DNA from: an uncultured Photobacterium sp.
GTDB lineage: Bacteria > Pseudomonadota > Gammaproteobacteria > Enterobacterales > Vibrionaceae
Direction of reading: 5' to 3'
DNA: 52,373 bases
Assembly (NCBI GenBank): GCA_947039005.1
Contig: CAMQXY010000007.1
Location: 1 to 52,373, forward strand
Part shown: in pieces, positions 17,873 to 26,950 of the stretch
How positions within the stretch are numbered: the stretch's first letter is position 1
Layout of the letters: each line of letters opens with the position of its first letter
Program-made: the position numbers and the translations under genes
The notes under the pieces: model-generated
Seen by the model: the letters and a program-made list of their open reading frames with translations, nothing else
What the model was told of the DNA's origin: nothing
The model's database searches: none

Positions 17873-17904
17873 AACCTATACAATATATTGTGTGGGTTTT
17901 TTTT
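17873..17904 (+). terminator. Riboswitch expression-platform terminator
   Basis: An 11-bp stem with two G-T pairs (AACCTATACAA at 17873-17883, TTGTGTGGGTT at 17888-17898, loop TATA) is followed by a T8 run. It lies 28 nt past the aptamer and 185 nt before the alx start, so read-through here is probably what the riboswitch controls. A second hairpin follows at about 17909-17950. Confidence 0.75.
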
Positions 17905-18089
17905 AATGCGCGGAAGGTTTTGTTTAGGCTCGCCTATGGCATACCTTTCGTATTTTATTCTGCGTAATAACATATTGTTATGAAACTTGTTTTTATTTAA
18001 TTCTGTATTTTTATAAATATCGTTAAATAAATAGCAAAACTAATAGCAATAAATTATCGCGTTAGATATTTATATAAAGAGAGAACTCT

Positions 18090-19043
18090 ATGAGTATTTT
18101 TAGTTATGAAGGGTTTGCTGTATTAACAGTATTAATGCTTGCACTCGATTTGTACCAAACACGCGGTGGTAAAATATCGATTAAAACAGCGGCACTGTGG
18201 AGTGTGTTTTGGGTCTTTTTAGCCTTTGTTTTTATGGGCTTTATTTACCTATACTGGCCACAAATGGCGCCAGAAAGCACATATACTAATAAACAAGCAG
18301 CAACATCATTTATTACTGGTTACTTATTAGAAAAATCTCTAAGTGTTGATAACTTATTCGTCTTTGCTTTAATCTTTGGTCAATTTGCAGTACCCGAACG
18401 TTTACGCCCCCGTATTCTAATGCTCGGTATTGTTGGTGCCCTCTTCTTACGTGCAGGTCTGATTGGCGTTGGTGCGAAGCTATTAGCTGACTACCACTGG
18501 ATCCTTTATATCTTCGCTGTTTTCTTACTTTACACCGGCTTTAAGCTTTGGCGTGAAGGCGATGAAGAACAAGAAGATTTCTCAAATTCAGCCCCAGTTC
18601 GTCTAGTAAAACGTTTTTTTAGAGTGTCTGATAATTATCATGATCATAAAATGTTTATCAAAGACGACAAAGGTTGGCTTGCAACACCATTACTCGTTGT
18701 GGTTGCGGTTATTTCACTAACTGACGTAATGTTTGCACTGGATTCTATTCCTGCTATTTTTGCTGTTACTCAAGAAGCATTCTTAGTATTTACCGCTAAC
18801 GTATTTGCCCTACTTGGCTTACGTTCACTGTATTTCGTATTAGAAGGCATGCTAACCCGTTTCTGTTACTTACGTGTTGCTTTAGCCTTTATTCTAAGCT
18901 TCATTGGTATCAAAATGCTGCTTGTTGGTTCGCCATATGCGATTCCAACCGTTATTTCACTTGGCGTCATTATTCTTTCCATCACGATTGCTATTAGTGC
19001 ATCACTATGGAAAACACGCAAACTTGAAACAACTGAACAATAA
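18090..19043 (+). CDS. alx: TerC family membrane protein Alx (manganese exporter)
   Basis: A 317-residue TerC-family protein (E. coli Alx: 321) with about nine transmembrane helices. The conserved acidic signatures KSLSVDNLFVFALIFGQF and LTDVMFALDSIPAIFAVT are intact; their Asp residues are implicated in metal handling. Alx and relatives export Mn2+, and the upstream yybP-ykoY riboswitch supports the same role here. The ribosome binding site is AGAGAGAAC. A strong terminator follows. There are no ter operon partners, so tellurite resistance is not implied. Confidence 0.92.
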   Translation: MSIFSYEGFAVLTVLMLALDLYQTRGGKISIKTAALWSVFWVFLAFVFMGFIYLYWPQMAPESTYTNKQAATSFITGYLLEKSLSVDNLFVFALIFGQFAVPERLRPRILMLGIVGALFLRAGLIGVGAKLLADYHWILYIFAVFLLYTGFKLWREGDEEQEDFSNSAPVRLVKRFFRVSDNYHDHKMFIKDDKGWLATPLLVVVAVISLTDVMFALDSIPAIFAVTQEAFLVFTANVFALLGLRSLYFVLEGMLTRFCYLRVALAFILSFIGIKMLLVGSPYAIPTVISLGVIILSITIAISASLWKTRKLETTEQ

Positions 19044-19067
19044 TTACTGTTCAGCACTGATTAAGTG

Positions 19068-19100
19068 AAAAATGCCACTGCTAACCACAGTGGCATTTTT
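19068..19100 (+). terminator. Rho-independent terminator of alx
   Basis: A 13-bp stem (AAAAATGCCACTG at 19068-19080, CAGTGGCATTTTT at 19088-19100) with a 7-nt loop and a T run. It is symmetrical enough to act from both sides. Confidence 0.92.
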
Positions 19101-19123
19101 ATTGTCTGTTCTGGCACTTTTGG

Positions 19124-19166
19124 CTCTATCTACTATCTACTATCTACTATCTACTCTACTATCTAC
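19124..19166. repeat. Heptanucleotide tandem repeat (CTATCTA)
   Basis: About five copies of a 7-bp unit, CTATCTA, the last one interrupted by CTC. The array runs into the final codons and stop codon of the HAD hydrolase gene on the minus strand. It is a probable slippage-prone variable repeat between the alx terminator and the HAD gene. Confidence 0.8.
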
Positions 19167-19894
19167 GCAAAATGTTGCGTGATCACATCTAATAGTTGCT
19201 GCGGCTGAGTAACAATATAGGTTGGTGTAATCTGTGAAAGCTTAGCATGATCACTCGCCTTACCCGTATCAACCCACACGCTAGCAATACCCGCACCATT
19301 AGCTCCTGCAATATCAGCTGCTAGTGAGTCTCCCATATGAAGAGCTTCATTAGGCTGACACCCCACCCAATCTAAGGCTTTTTGGAAAATACTTAATGCC
19401 GGTTTTTCTGCAGGCTCTTCCCCACCAACAATAATATAATCAACGTGTTCATTCATCGCAGTTGCAGCAAGTTTAGGGTGTTGTGAAAAGACGGGACCAT
19501 TAGTGATCACCACCAGCTTATAATGTTGACGCAAAGAGGCTAACATCGCTTTTACTTCAGGAAAGAAATCAAACCCTGCCATTCGTCCATCATCAAATAC
19601 CGCTTGAATAACGACCGCTTGCTCTAAAGTAATAATTAATTGTTGTTGAGCAAATAAGGTTTGTACTAGTGTTTGACGAAACAGTAATTCGTTATCGAGT
19701 AACGCCACTAATTGTGGAAATTCATCATTGAGCTGTTTATAAACGCCTGCGATATAGCGTTGACAAAAAACATCTACATTCAACGTTGGAAATTGTGATT
19801 GAACATAATCTTTTAAGGTCGCCAATGCTTGTTTGTCAGCAACTGACGTCGCGCATAAGGTTTCATCCATATCTAAAAAAATAGCTTTTAACAT
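19163..19894 (-). CDS. HAD family hydrolase (YjjG/NANP-like phosphatase)
   Basis: A 243-residue haloacid dehalogenase-type phosphatase. Motif I DMDETLC lies at the N-terminus, motif II is VITNGP, motif III Lys lies in EKPALSIF and motif IV is MGDSLAADIAGANGAG. A helical cap lies between motifs I and II. The family includes 5'-nucleotidases and N-acylneuraminate-9-phosphatases; the substrate is not determined. The frame extends to 19915, but GAGGA 5 nt before the ATG at 19894 and motif I beginning at residue 7 favour this start. The tandem repeat at 19124-19166 touches its 3' end. Confidence 0.88.
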   Translation of the reverse strand: MLKAIFLDMDETLCATSVADKQALATLKDYVQSQFPTLNVDVFCQRYIAGVYKQLNDEFPQLVALLDNELLFRQTLVQTLFAQQQLIITLEQAVVIQAVFDDGRMAGFDFFPEVKAMLASLRQHYKLVVITNGPVFSQHPKLAATAMNEHVDYIIVGGEEPAEKPALSIFQKALDWVGCQPNEALHMGDSLAADIAGANGAGIASVWVDTGKASDHAKLSQITPTYIVTQPQQLLDVITQHFA

Positions 19895-19985
19895 TACGTC
19901 CTCGTTATGTCGCACAACGACACCTTAACGGTATTAATTTCAAAATAATCGCTAAATTCTACCTTGAGTTAACTGATTTAGCACA

Positions 19986-20015
19986 TAAAAAAGCCAGCAT
20001 CTAAGTGCTGGCTTT
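19986..20015 (-). terminator. Rho-independent terminator of the L,D-transpeptidase gene
   Basis: A perfect 10-bp stem (AAAGCCAGCA at 19990-19999, TGCTGGCTTT at 20006-20015) is followed on the minus strand by a T run. It lies 26 bp past the stop codon. Confidence 0.92.
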
Positions 20016-20040
20016 AACATATTACGCAATCAATAATAAT

Positions 20041-21828
20041 TTAGCGTTTAACAAAATCTTTCATCGTAATGAACTTTGCTTTAATAGGCTGAGCTTGTGG
20101 TGAATCATAGCCATAAATATCATTACGCATTTGTAAGTGACCGCTTTGATCAACCCATGCCGTTAAGTAAACAAAATCAACGTCAATACGTTTTGATAAA
20201 CTCACGACCTTATTCTGCTTGGTATCTAGCATTGTTTTAAAAGAATCAATATTACTACGATTTTGATAATCAATAACATAATTAGCTAAATCATCAGCAC
20301 GTTCAACACGAACACAACCAGAACTTAAATCACGCTTATTACGGCTAAATAAACCGTGAGCAGGTGTATCATGCAAGAAGATTGCATAATCATTTGGCAT
20401 CAAGAATTTCACATTACCCAACGAGTTATGAGGACCAGGACCTTGCTGGAATTCATGCGGGAATGTTTTTGGATTCACGGTTGCCCAATCAATACTGCTT
20501 GGTGGTACAACAGTGCGATCACGCCAGCTATTGAGAATCTGCATGTTATGCGCTTTCAAGTAATCGCGTGAAAGCTTCACTTTTGGAATAACATCATGCT
20601 GTTTGATAGTAATCGGCACGTTCCAATATGGGTTTACCACCATGGTCGTGATTGCTGATGAGAATAAGTTGGTTGGACGCGTATCACGACCCACGATAAC
20701 TTTAGACTCAAACACTTTTTTGCCGTTATCGTACAATTCTAACTTGTAGTTTGGAATGTTTACCCAGATATGAGCACGAGTATCATCATGACGATTCAAT
20801 GAAGAAATACGTAGGGTATTTAATGCTAATAAACGCGCAATATCACTGTATGGCGTCACTAATTGTTTGATTGTCTCAGGACCAACAACACCGTCAGGAT
20901 TTAAACCATGACGTTGTTGGAATAGCTTAATGCTTGCTAACATTGCGCCTGAATTAGTCACTGTCGGCTGTGCAGATAAAGTGTCATATTGTGCTTGGTT
21001 TAAATCACCTAAATGATAAAGCACCTGTACCACATCATGGCCATTTGGTAGCACATCACCCTGACGGTAAACTTTAGACTTAAAGCTTGCTGCCGTTAAG
21101 TGATGAGGGGTCAAATGTTGGTATACCCCAATCATTTTCATGGTTGATTCAAACGGAATATAAGTAGGACGATATGTTGTAAGCTTCGCCATCGTCATCG
21201 GGTAAGCATCTTCACCGCCACCATATTGAACCATCACTTGGCTCATATTTACAGGTTTGGATAAGAATAAAACATCACGATGATCAGCAAGATAGTTTAG
21301 AAATGCGCGATAAACATAATAAGTATCGGTCGCTAAAAGATCATAACCACGTAGATTACCTTCTTGTTCAAGTTTATTCATTTCAGCTAAACGTTGTGTA
21401 ATACCGGGTAGCATTTTGCTATCCGCAACCATTTGAAGCTGTGATGTCAACTCATTACGTAAAGCGACTGTATTCCAAAGTGGGTAAAATTTATTTTGCG
21501 CATAAGCTTGTTCTATTTGCGATGCGAAACACACGTTACTGGTCGTGTCACCACACAACATCTTGGTGCTCAATAAATGTTGATTATTCAATGACGACCA
21601 ATCAACACTGCCTGTTGTTAATGGTGCTTTCCGCGCATCTGTAGAAGTTTTAGGTAATACAGTACTTGAGTCAACAACTTGCACATTATTCTGTGAAACT
21701 GCAGCGACATTTTGCGGAACAGCAGGGCTCACTTCAGCAGCTAAAACACTACCGGGAACCATCAGCGACAAAACTAAAAGTTTGCTAACACGTTTAGCAA
21801 CAACACGTTGAGGATTTAACATCGTCAA
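20041..21828 (-). CDS. L,D-transpeptidase, YcbB/LdtD type
   Basis: A 595-residue periplasmic peptidoglycan cross-linking enzyme that forms 3-3 links. In order: a signal peptide with cleavage after VLAA (about residue 31), a large helical scaffold domain, a peptidoglycan-binding repeat (FQQRHGLNPDGVVGPETIKQL, about 310-330) and a YkuD catalytic domain. The last contains IFLHDTPAHGLFSRN and the active-site Cys in SSGCVRVERADDLA. The length fits LdtD (E. coli YcbB, 615). A TTG at 21828 has AGGA spaced 5 nt upstream, while the ATG at 21822 is 11 nt away, so the first codon may be TTG; the protein differs by only two residues. Confidence 0.92.
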   Translation of the reverse strand: MTMLNPQRVVAKRVSKLLVLSLMVPGSVLAAEVSPAVPQNVAAVSQNNVQVVDSSTVLPKTSTDARKAPLTTGSVDWSSLNNQHLLSTKMLCGDTTSNVCFASQIEQAYAQNKFYPLWNTVALRNELTSQLQMVADSKMLPGITQRLAEMNKLEQEGNLRGYDLLATDTYYVYRAFLNYLADHRDVLFLSKPVNMSQVMVQYGGGEDAYPMTMAKLTTYRPTYIPFESTMKMIGVYQHLTPHHLTAASFKSKVYRQGDVLPNGHDVVQVLYHLGDLNQAQYDTLSAQPTVTNSGAMLASIKLFQQRHGLNPDGVVGPETIKQLVTPYSDIARLLALNTLRISSLNRHDDTRAHIWVNIPNYKLELYDNGKKVFESKVIVGRDTRPTNLFSSAITTMVVNPYWNVPITIKQHDVIPKVKLSRDYLKAHNMQILNSWRDRTVVPPSSIDWATVNPKTFPHEFQQGPGPHNSLGNVKFLMPNDYAIFLHDTPAHGLFSRNKRDLSSGCVRVERADDLANYVIDYQNRSNIDSFKTMLDTKQNKVVSLSKRIDVDFVYLTAWVDQSGHLQMRNDIYGYDSPQAQPIKAKFITMKDFVKR

Positions 21829-22456
21829 AGCGATCCTTACCTATTATAAGAGAACAAAATACACCATACCTAGCATTACAGCTTATCTTACTTGATATGC
21901 AATAACGGCAATTCATAGTTCATAAAAAAATAACTAGGGTATATTTAGACAAATTTTGACAAATGATACAATTTAAAAAATGGAACTTTACAAATTAATT
22001 ATGCCATATCATAATTTTTTATCTTTAAAATCTGCCTATGTCAAATATAACCACTTGATTTGAATTAAGATAAAATTGTATTCCTTATTATAACGCTAAA
22101 AAAACATTCTTTTATTAAATTTTGATACTAATGTGAAAAAAATAAAAATATTGGCTTTTAGTTGAATCTCAGCTCAATAATTAAGCTTACTTGTTATTTC
22201 TCGATACAACGTCCATTCTTCAACCGCTTTACCATTACTCAAATAGCAATAGCCTACCGCCCCTTCTCTTATTATTGCATAACAAGCTTACCACCAGCTC
22301 TACACAATATACTAATGCTGGATTTTCTTCTTAATAGAATCCCTCATACGGATTTCCATTTAAGAAAAACATGATTCTATCTTTTTCACTTCTGGAAATA
22401 TAAAACATCCGTTAAATTAGACGCACAAAACTTATGGTTATAAGAAGAACATAGCA
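21829..22456. other. Long AT-rich leader region upstream of yjjI
   Basis: 628 bp with no supported gene. A 70-codon frame at 22162-22374 lacks a ribosome binding site and any family feature. An FNR-like sequence lies at 22055-22068. The left end must hold the promoter of the transpeptidase gene and the right end that of yjjI. Confidence 0.5.
22055..22068. promoter_or_regulatory. Candidate FNR site upstream of yjjI
   Basis: TTGAT-TTGA-ATTAA matches the FNR consensus TTGAT-N4-ATCAA at 9 of 10 positions. Glycyl radical enzymes are oxygen-sensitive and usually induced anaerobically, which fits. The site is about 390 bp from the yjjI start codon, so a long leader or another promoter is needed. 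Confidence 0.4.
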
Positions 22457-23989
22457 ATGACATTACAAAGTAAGATTAAAAACATCATTACTGATGCGAC
22501 ATTGAGCGCAAAACAAAAAACATTGTTCTTATCATTAGAAGCTGAAGCACTAGTAGACTATATGCCAATATCAGCCGATGTATCAGCAGCAAAAGAGGCT
22601 GGCATCATTTGTGATATGTTTGAAGGCCATGCTCCATTCAAACCTCGTTATGTTCTTCCTGATTACGAAAAATTTTTACAGCAAGGCTCAGAGTACCTAG
22701 AACTCGAACCTGCAACCAACCTAGACGAAGCTATCAACTTACTGACTATTATTTATCATCATGTACCGTCAGTGACTAACATTCCAGTTTACCTTGGTCA
22801 ACTTGACCAAATCTTACTGCCATTTGTGACTGATGTTAGTGAAGATGTTTTATACCGTAAGCTGAAAAATTTCTGGATCATGCTTGACCGCACCCTGCCT
22901 GATGCCTTCATGCACGTTAATATTGGTCCAACAGACAACATTGTTTGTCGTATGATTTTGAAAATTGATGCCGAGTTAAAACAAGTCGCACCTAACTTAA
23001 CCTTTATGTACGACCCAGCAATCACTCCTGAAAACCTATTACAGCAAGCATGTGACAATATTTGCGAATGTAGCAAGCCACACATTGCTAACTATCCTAT
23101 GTTCTCAGACGCTTTTGGCGCACCGGGCTTTGGTATTGTCAGTTGTTATAATTCACTCCCCGTTGCAGGTGGAGCAAATACCTTAGTACGCATGAACTTA
23201 AAAGAGGTTGCACTGCGCAGTAATAGTATTGAAGAATTCCTAACAACGACGCTGCCCCATTACAGTGCGCTAATGTTTGAACTAATTGAAGCACGTTCTG
23301 CTTTCTTACATCAAGAATCAAACTTCTTTACCGGTTTCTTAACCACCGAAGGTTTGATCAATGAAGACCGTTTTGCACCCATGTTTGGTATTTTCGGCAT
23401 GGCTGAAGCCGTAAATATACTGATGGAAAAATCAGGCTCAACCGCAAAATACGGGCATAACCAAGATGCTAATGCTCTTGCACTAAAAATAAGTGAGGCA
23501 TTGAATGAAATCGTCACCACAACACCTGTAAAATACGGTTTAAATGGTCGTGCTCTATTACATTCACAAGGTGGTATTAGCTGTGATCACGAAGTCACAC
23601 CGGGTATTCGTATTCCTTACGGTACAGAACCCGATCCTGTGGTTCATATTAAGGCGCTGGCAGCACACCATAAATACTACACGTCAGGCATCAGTGAGAT
23701 CTTAACCATCGAAGAAACGATTAAGAACAATCCACTGGCATTAATGCAGCTATGCAAAGGCGCACTGGCTCTAGGATTTCGTGAATTTACCGCGAACGTT
23801 GCTAGCAATGATCTTGTTCGTGTCACTGGCTACATGGTTAAACTGTCTGACATTTCTAAGTTTAAAGAACAAGGTTCTCGTACTAATACAACCTGGTTAG
23901 GTACAGAAGCTTCTGAAAATACACGTATTTTAGAGCGTCAACCACGTGTTATTAGTCGTGAAATGTCACCGCTTTATTCAGCGAAATAA
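22457..23989 (+). CDS. yjjI: YjjI family glycyl radical enzyme
   Basis: A 510-residue member of the YjjI glycyl radical enzyme family (E. coli YjjI: 516). It has a candidate active-site Cys at position 230 (GIVSCYNSLPVAGG). A C-terminal glycyl loop contains RVTGY, placing the radical Gly near residue 458. These enzymes abstract hydrogen through a Cys thiyl radical and work only without oxygen; the YjjI substrate is not established. The activase gene yjjW begins 14 bp downstream, so the two form one operon. The ribosome binding site is AAGAAGAAC. Confidence 0.93.
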   Translation: MTLQSKIKNIITDATLSAKQKTLFLSLEAEALVDYMPISADVSAAKEAGIICDMFEGHAPFKPRYVLPDYEKFLQQGSEYLELEPATNLDEAINLLTIIYHHVPSVTNIPVYLGQLDQILLPFVTDVSEDVLYRKLKNFWIMLDRTLPDAFMHVNIGPTDNIVCRMILKIDAELKQVAPNLTFMYDPAITPENLLQQACDNICECSKPHIANYPMFSDAFGAPGFGIVSCYNSLPVAGGANTLVRMNLKEVALRSNSIEEFLTTTLPHYSALMFELIEARSAFLHQESNFFTGFLTTEGLINEDRFAPMFGIFGMAEAVNILMEKSGSTAKYGHNQDANALALKISEALNEIVTTTPVKYGLNGRALLHSQGGISCDHEVTPGIRIPYGTEPDPVVHIKALAAHHKYYTSGISEILTIEETIKNNPLALMQLCKGALALGFREFTANVASNDLVRVTGYMVKLSDISKFKEQGSRTNTTWLGTEASENTRILERQPRVISREMSPLYSAK

Positions 23990-24003
23990 AAGATACCCAT
24001 ACT

Positions 24004-24876
24004 ATGATTTCTGCCACAGTCAGCAAAATATTGAACTACTCATGTGTTGATGGTCCAGGTAATCGTATGGTGCTGTTTTTGCAGGGGTGTAATTACCGCT
24101 GCAAAAACTGCCATAATCCACAAACCATTGATATGTGTAATCAATGTGGTGATTGTGTACCAAGTTGCCCCACACAATCATTGCAACTTACAACACAAAA
24201 CAACAAACCTTTTGTTGTATGGCAGGTTTCAACATGTACTGAGTGTGATGCCTGTTTAACGGCATGTAATAAACAATCAACACCCAAAACTCAGCAGTTA
24301 ACAGTAACTGATACCTTGGTATTAATTAAAGATAATCTCTTTTTTATCAATGGCATTACAGTCACAGGTGGTGAAGCAACGTTACAATTACCGTATATTA
24401 TTGCGTTATTTAAAGCCATAAAATCAGACCCTACTTTGCAACATTTAAGTTGTATGATCGACAGTAACGGCAGTTTAAGCATTACAGGCTGGCAAAGCGT
24501 GCTCCCCTATCTTGATGGAGCAATGATTGATTTAAAGGCATGGAATAATACCACTCATCGCTGGTTAACTGGTCGTGATAATGATCGTGTATTAGCCAGT
24601 ATTGAGTGGTTAAGTCAGCATCAAAAATTATACGAAGTACGCTTATTACAGATCCCTGAGATCACAGACTATGAGCAATATATCGATGATATAGCCGCTT
24701 ATTTAATAAAATTAGATAAGAGTGCACGTATTAAGCTCAATGCTTTCCAACACCATGGGGTTACAGGTGAGTCACTCAACTGGGCAACATGTAAAAAAGA
24801 CGACATTGAAGTATTAGCGGCATTACTGACCGAACGTGGTGTCACCAACTTAGTGTTACCCAGTGTATATGTGTAA
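24004..24876 (+). CDS. yjjW: YjjW family glycyl radical enzyme-activating protein
   Basis: A 290-residue radical SAM activase for YjjI. The cluster motif CNYRCKNC (Cx3Cx2C) near residue 29 binds the SAM-coordinated [4Fe-4S]. It is followed by an inserted ferredoxin-like domain with two Cys motifs, CNQCGDCVPSCP and CTECDACLTAC, for two further clusters, as in other activases. ITVTGGEATLQ is the SAM-binding GGE motif. The start is 14 bp after yjjI. It generates the glycyl radical on YjjI. Confidence 0.93.
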   Translation: MISATVSKILNYSCVDGPGNRMVLFLQGCNYRCKNCHNPQTIDMCNQCGDCVPSCPTQSLQLTTQNNKPFVVWQVSTCTECDACLTACNKQSTPKTQQLTVTDTLVLIKDNLFFINGITVTGGEATLQLPYIIALFKAIKSDPTLQHLSCMIDSNGSLSITGWQSVLPYLDGAMIDLKAWNNTTHRWLTGRDNDRVLASIEWLSQHQKLYEVRLLQIPEITDYEQYIDDIAAYLIKLDKSARIKLNAFQHHGVTGESLNWATCKKDDIEVLAALLTERGVTNLVLPSVYV

Positions 24877-24893
24877 CCGTCTCTAAAACTATC

Positions 24894-24926
24894 GTCAGTG
24901 GTGATTGAAGATCATCACTGACTTTA
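24894..24926 (+). terminator. Hairpin after yjjW, weak terminator
   Basis: A 12-bp stem with one G-T pair (GTCAGTGGTGAT at 24894-24905, ATCATCACTGAC at 24911-24922) is followed only by TTTATC. It sits between the convergent genes yjjW and lysR and may block transcription in both directions. Confidence 0.6.
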
Positions 24927-24942
24927 TCGCAACATTCCGTCT

Positions 24943-25887
24943 TTATTGTACTGATGTAGACCGACCGATTGTTTGCCCTACTGCCGTAATCTGTTGATAC
25001 AACCACCGTAAGGCAGGATCGTTCATACTTGGTTGATACCACACTAAACTGTACCCGACCTGACCATAATTAAATGGCAGTTCTTTCATGATCAGTGACT
25101 GTGCTTGCGCCGCAACTTCCGCCCATTTTTTTGAACACGTAAATAATAACTCGGTATTTTTGCACAGTGTTGCCGCAACCCCAAAATCAGCCACATTTAC
25201 CATTACTTTACGCTTACGATGTTGCTGTACGAGCTGCAGTTCAAAAAATGGCACACTAAGATCGTTATCAACAATCCCAATATGTTCATACTGCAAATAA
25301 TTATCAATCGTCAGTGGTTGATCAGCTAATGGGTGTTGTGGTGACATTAGACACACCATCTCATCGGTAAACAGGGTTTCCCAGACTAAGTTATTATCTA
25401 TATTCGGTGGCTGACTAAGATCGTGCGGCAGAATAATAAAATCCAATACCCCTTTTGCTAAGCCACTGACACCAATATTATCCTTAGACCAAATATCTAA
25501 CCGAATATTGGGCGCAAGTTTCAATACTTGTTCACATAATGGCGCGGCAATTAATTCAAAAGTACTTTCTCGCATCGACAACGAAAAACTGCCCGCATAA
25601 TGAGCAACATCAAACTCTTCTTGGGTCATGATCTGATTCATATCACTGATCATCTGATGCACTGTCGGACCTAAACGACGGGCTAATGGTGTCGACACCA
25701 AGCGATTACCATGACGGTAAAATAGCTCATCATTCAATGTCCCTCGAAGCTGGCTCAGTGTCTTACTAACTGACGACGGGCTAACACACAACCGTTGGGC
25801 GCAATCAGTAACACTCAGGGTATCTAACATCACATGCAGGGTAATAAGGTGCTTCATGCTAATGCGCGAAAGCTTAATTAAATCCAT
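24943..25887 (-). CDS. LysR family transcriptional regulator
   Basis: A 314-residue LysR-type regulator: a winged helix-turn-helix at residues 12-70 (SVTDCAQRLCVSPSSVSKTL), then a periplasmic-binding-protein-like effector domain. AGGGA lies 6 nt before the ATG. The gene is convergent with yjjW and lies downstream of the folE terminator, so it has its own promoter. The target and ligand are unknown; proximity suggests but does not show a link to yjjIW. Confidence 0.88.
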   Translation of the reverse strand: MDLIKLSRISMKHLITLHVMLDTLSVTDCAQRLCVSPSSVSKTLSQLRGTLNDELFYRHGNRLVSTPLARRLGPTVHQMISDMNQIMTQEEFDVAHYAGSFSLSMRESTFELIAAPLCEQVLKLAPNIRLDIWSKDNIGVSGLAKGVLDFIILPHDLSQPPNIDNNLVWETLFTDEMVCLMSPQHPLADQPLTIDNYLQYEHIGIVDNDLSVPFFELQLVQQHRKRKVMVNVADFGVAATLCKNTELLFTCSKKWAEVAAQAQSLIMKELPFNYGQVGYSLVWYQPSMNDPALRWLYQQITAVGQTIGRSTSVQ

Positions 25888-25920
25888 CTCTTATCCCTAA
25901 GACATAAATAAAAAACAATA

Positions 25921-25955
25921 AAAAATGCCAGCCAATAATCTATTGGCTGGCATTT
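25921..25955 (-). terminator. Rho-independent terminator of folE
   Basis: A perfect 15-bp stem (AAATGCCAGCCAATA at 25923-25937, TATTGGCTGGCATTT at 25941-25955) with a 3-nt loop and a minus-strand T run. It lies 33 bp past the folE stop codon and also within the lysR upstream region. Confidence 0.93.
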
Positions 25956-25987
25956 ATATAACAATCAATTATAGCGGCAATTAACGA

Positions 25988-26641
25988 TTAACGGATACCG
26001 CTTAGAAACTCGGCACGCGTAGCAGGATTACGTTTAAAAATCCCACCTAATGCGGTTGTTGTCGTTACACTGGTCGCATCCATTACGCCACGAGATTTAA
26101 CGCAGTAATGCGTTGCATCAATGGTGACAGCAACATCTTCACTTTCAAGTAACGTTTGTAGTGCAACTAAAATTTGTTGCGTTAAACGTTCTTGCACTTG
26201 TGGACGCTGAGAAAAGAAACGAACTATGCGATTAATTTTAGATAAACCGATGATTTTTCCACGAGGAATATAAGCAACCGTCGCTTTACCATCAATCGTG
26301 ACTAAATGGTGTTCACAAGTACTGGTTAACGTAATGTCTTTTACTCGCACCATTTCATCACAGTTCATTTTATTTTCAATCACTGTGATTTTAGGGAAAT
26401 TGGTGTAATCCAAACCTGAAAAAATTTCATCAACATACATTTTTGCAATACGATGCGGTGTTTCAACCAAGCTATCATCGGTAAGATCTAACGCTAATAG
26501 AGATAGAATCTCACGCATATGGTATTCAATTTTTTCTTTCTTTTCTTCGCGACTTACAACATCAGCCGTCATTGGGGTTTCTAGACCACGGGCGGCTAAG
26601 GCGTCACGTACTTGTATTGCAGATACACTTAATGCTGTCAT
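25988..26641 (-). CDS. folE: GTP cyclohydrolase I
   Basis: A 217-residue enzyme, the first step of folate (7,8-dihydroneopterin triphosphate) synthesis. Zinc ligands are visible as Cys and His in [13 protein letters not shown] and Cys in [33 protein letters not shown] and [20 protein letters not shown] are family signatures. The length matches E. coli FolE (222). GGAGGA sits 5 nt before the ATG. It is divergent from moeA by 309 bp; both belong to pterin chemistry. Confidence 0.97.
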   Translation of the reverse strand: MTALSVSAIQVRDALAARGLETPMTADVVSREEKKEKIEYHMREILSLLALDLTDDSLVETPHRIAKMYVDEIFSGLDYTNFPKITVIENKMNCDEMVRVKDITLTSTCEHHLVTIDGKATVAYIPRGKIIGLSKINRIVRFFSQRPQVQERLTQQILVALQTLLESEDVAVTIDATHYCVKSRGVMDATSVTTTTALGGIFKRNPATRAEFLSGIR

Positions 26642-26950
26642 TCTCTTCCTCCAGCTGACCTAGGTAGAATAAAAAAGACATACCCTTCTGACCTTGCCAG
26701 CGCTAAAATCCCTAGCAGAATACCTCCAAATGAGAATAATTTCACCACCAAATTTCCTATGGGGGCGTACTTCAAGTGTATTTTAGTATATTCAATCCCT
26801 TACTGCGGTAGTCAATAAAGGGTAAACTACCTATCTACTAGCGTTCTGAACAATACTTAGTAAGAAACTCAGTAATAAAAACACTCTCAACTGAGAATTT
26901 TTCAGACCTGCTCACTTTCATTATCACTAATAAATAAAATGGACACGATT
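26642..26950. other. folE-moeA divergent intergenic region
   Basis: About 309 bp without a gene. It must hold both promoters. I looked for a Moco riboswitch-like fold and saw none that I could support. TATTTTAGTATATT near 26776-26790 is promoter-like but not assignable. Confidence 0.4.

Noticed and set aside
7727-19043. Tellurite resistance locus (TerB-like and TerC genes)
   Set aside because: The two genes are about 10 kb apart with no other ter genes, and the TerC protein is the Alx type with a Mn2+ riboswitch.
22162-22374. 70-codon plus-strand frame upstream of yjjI
   Set aside because: It opens with TTG, has no ribosome binding site and shows no family features; the AT-rich leader is a better explanation.
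26642-26950. Moco riboswitch upstream of moeA
   Set aside because: No recognisable core of the motif or stem arrangement could be assembled.
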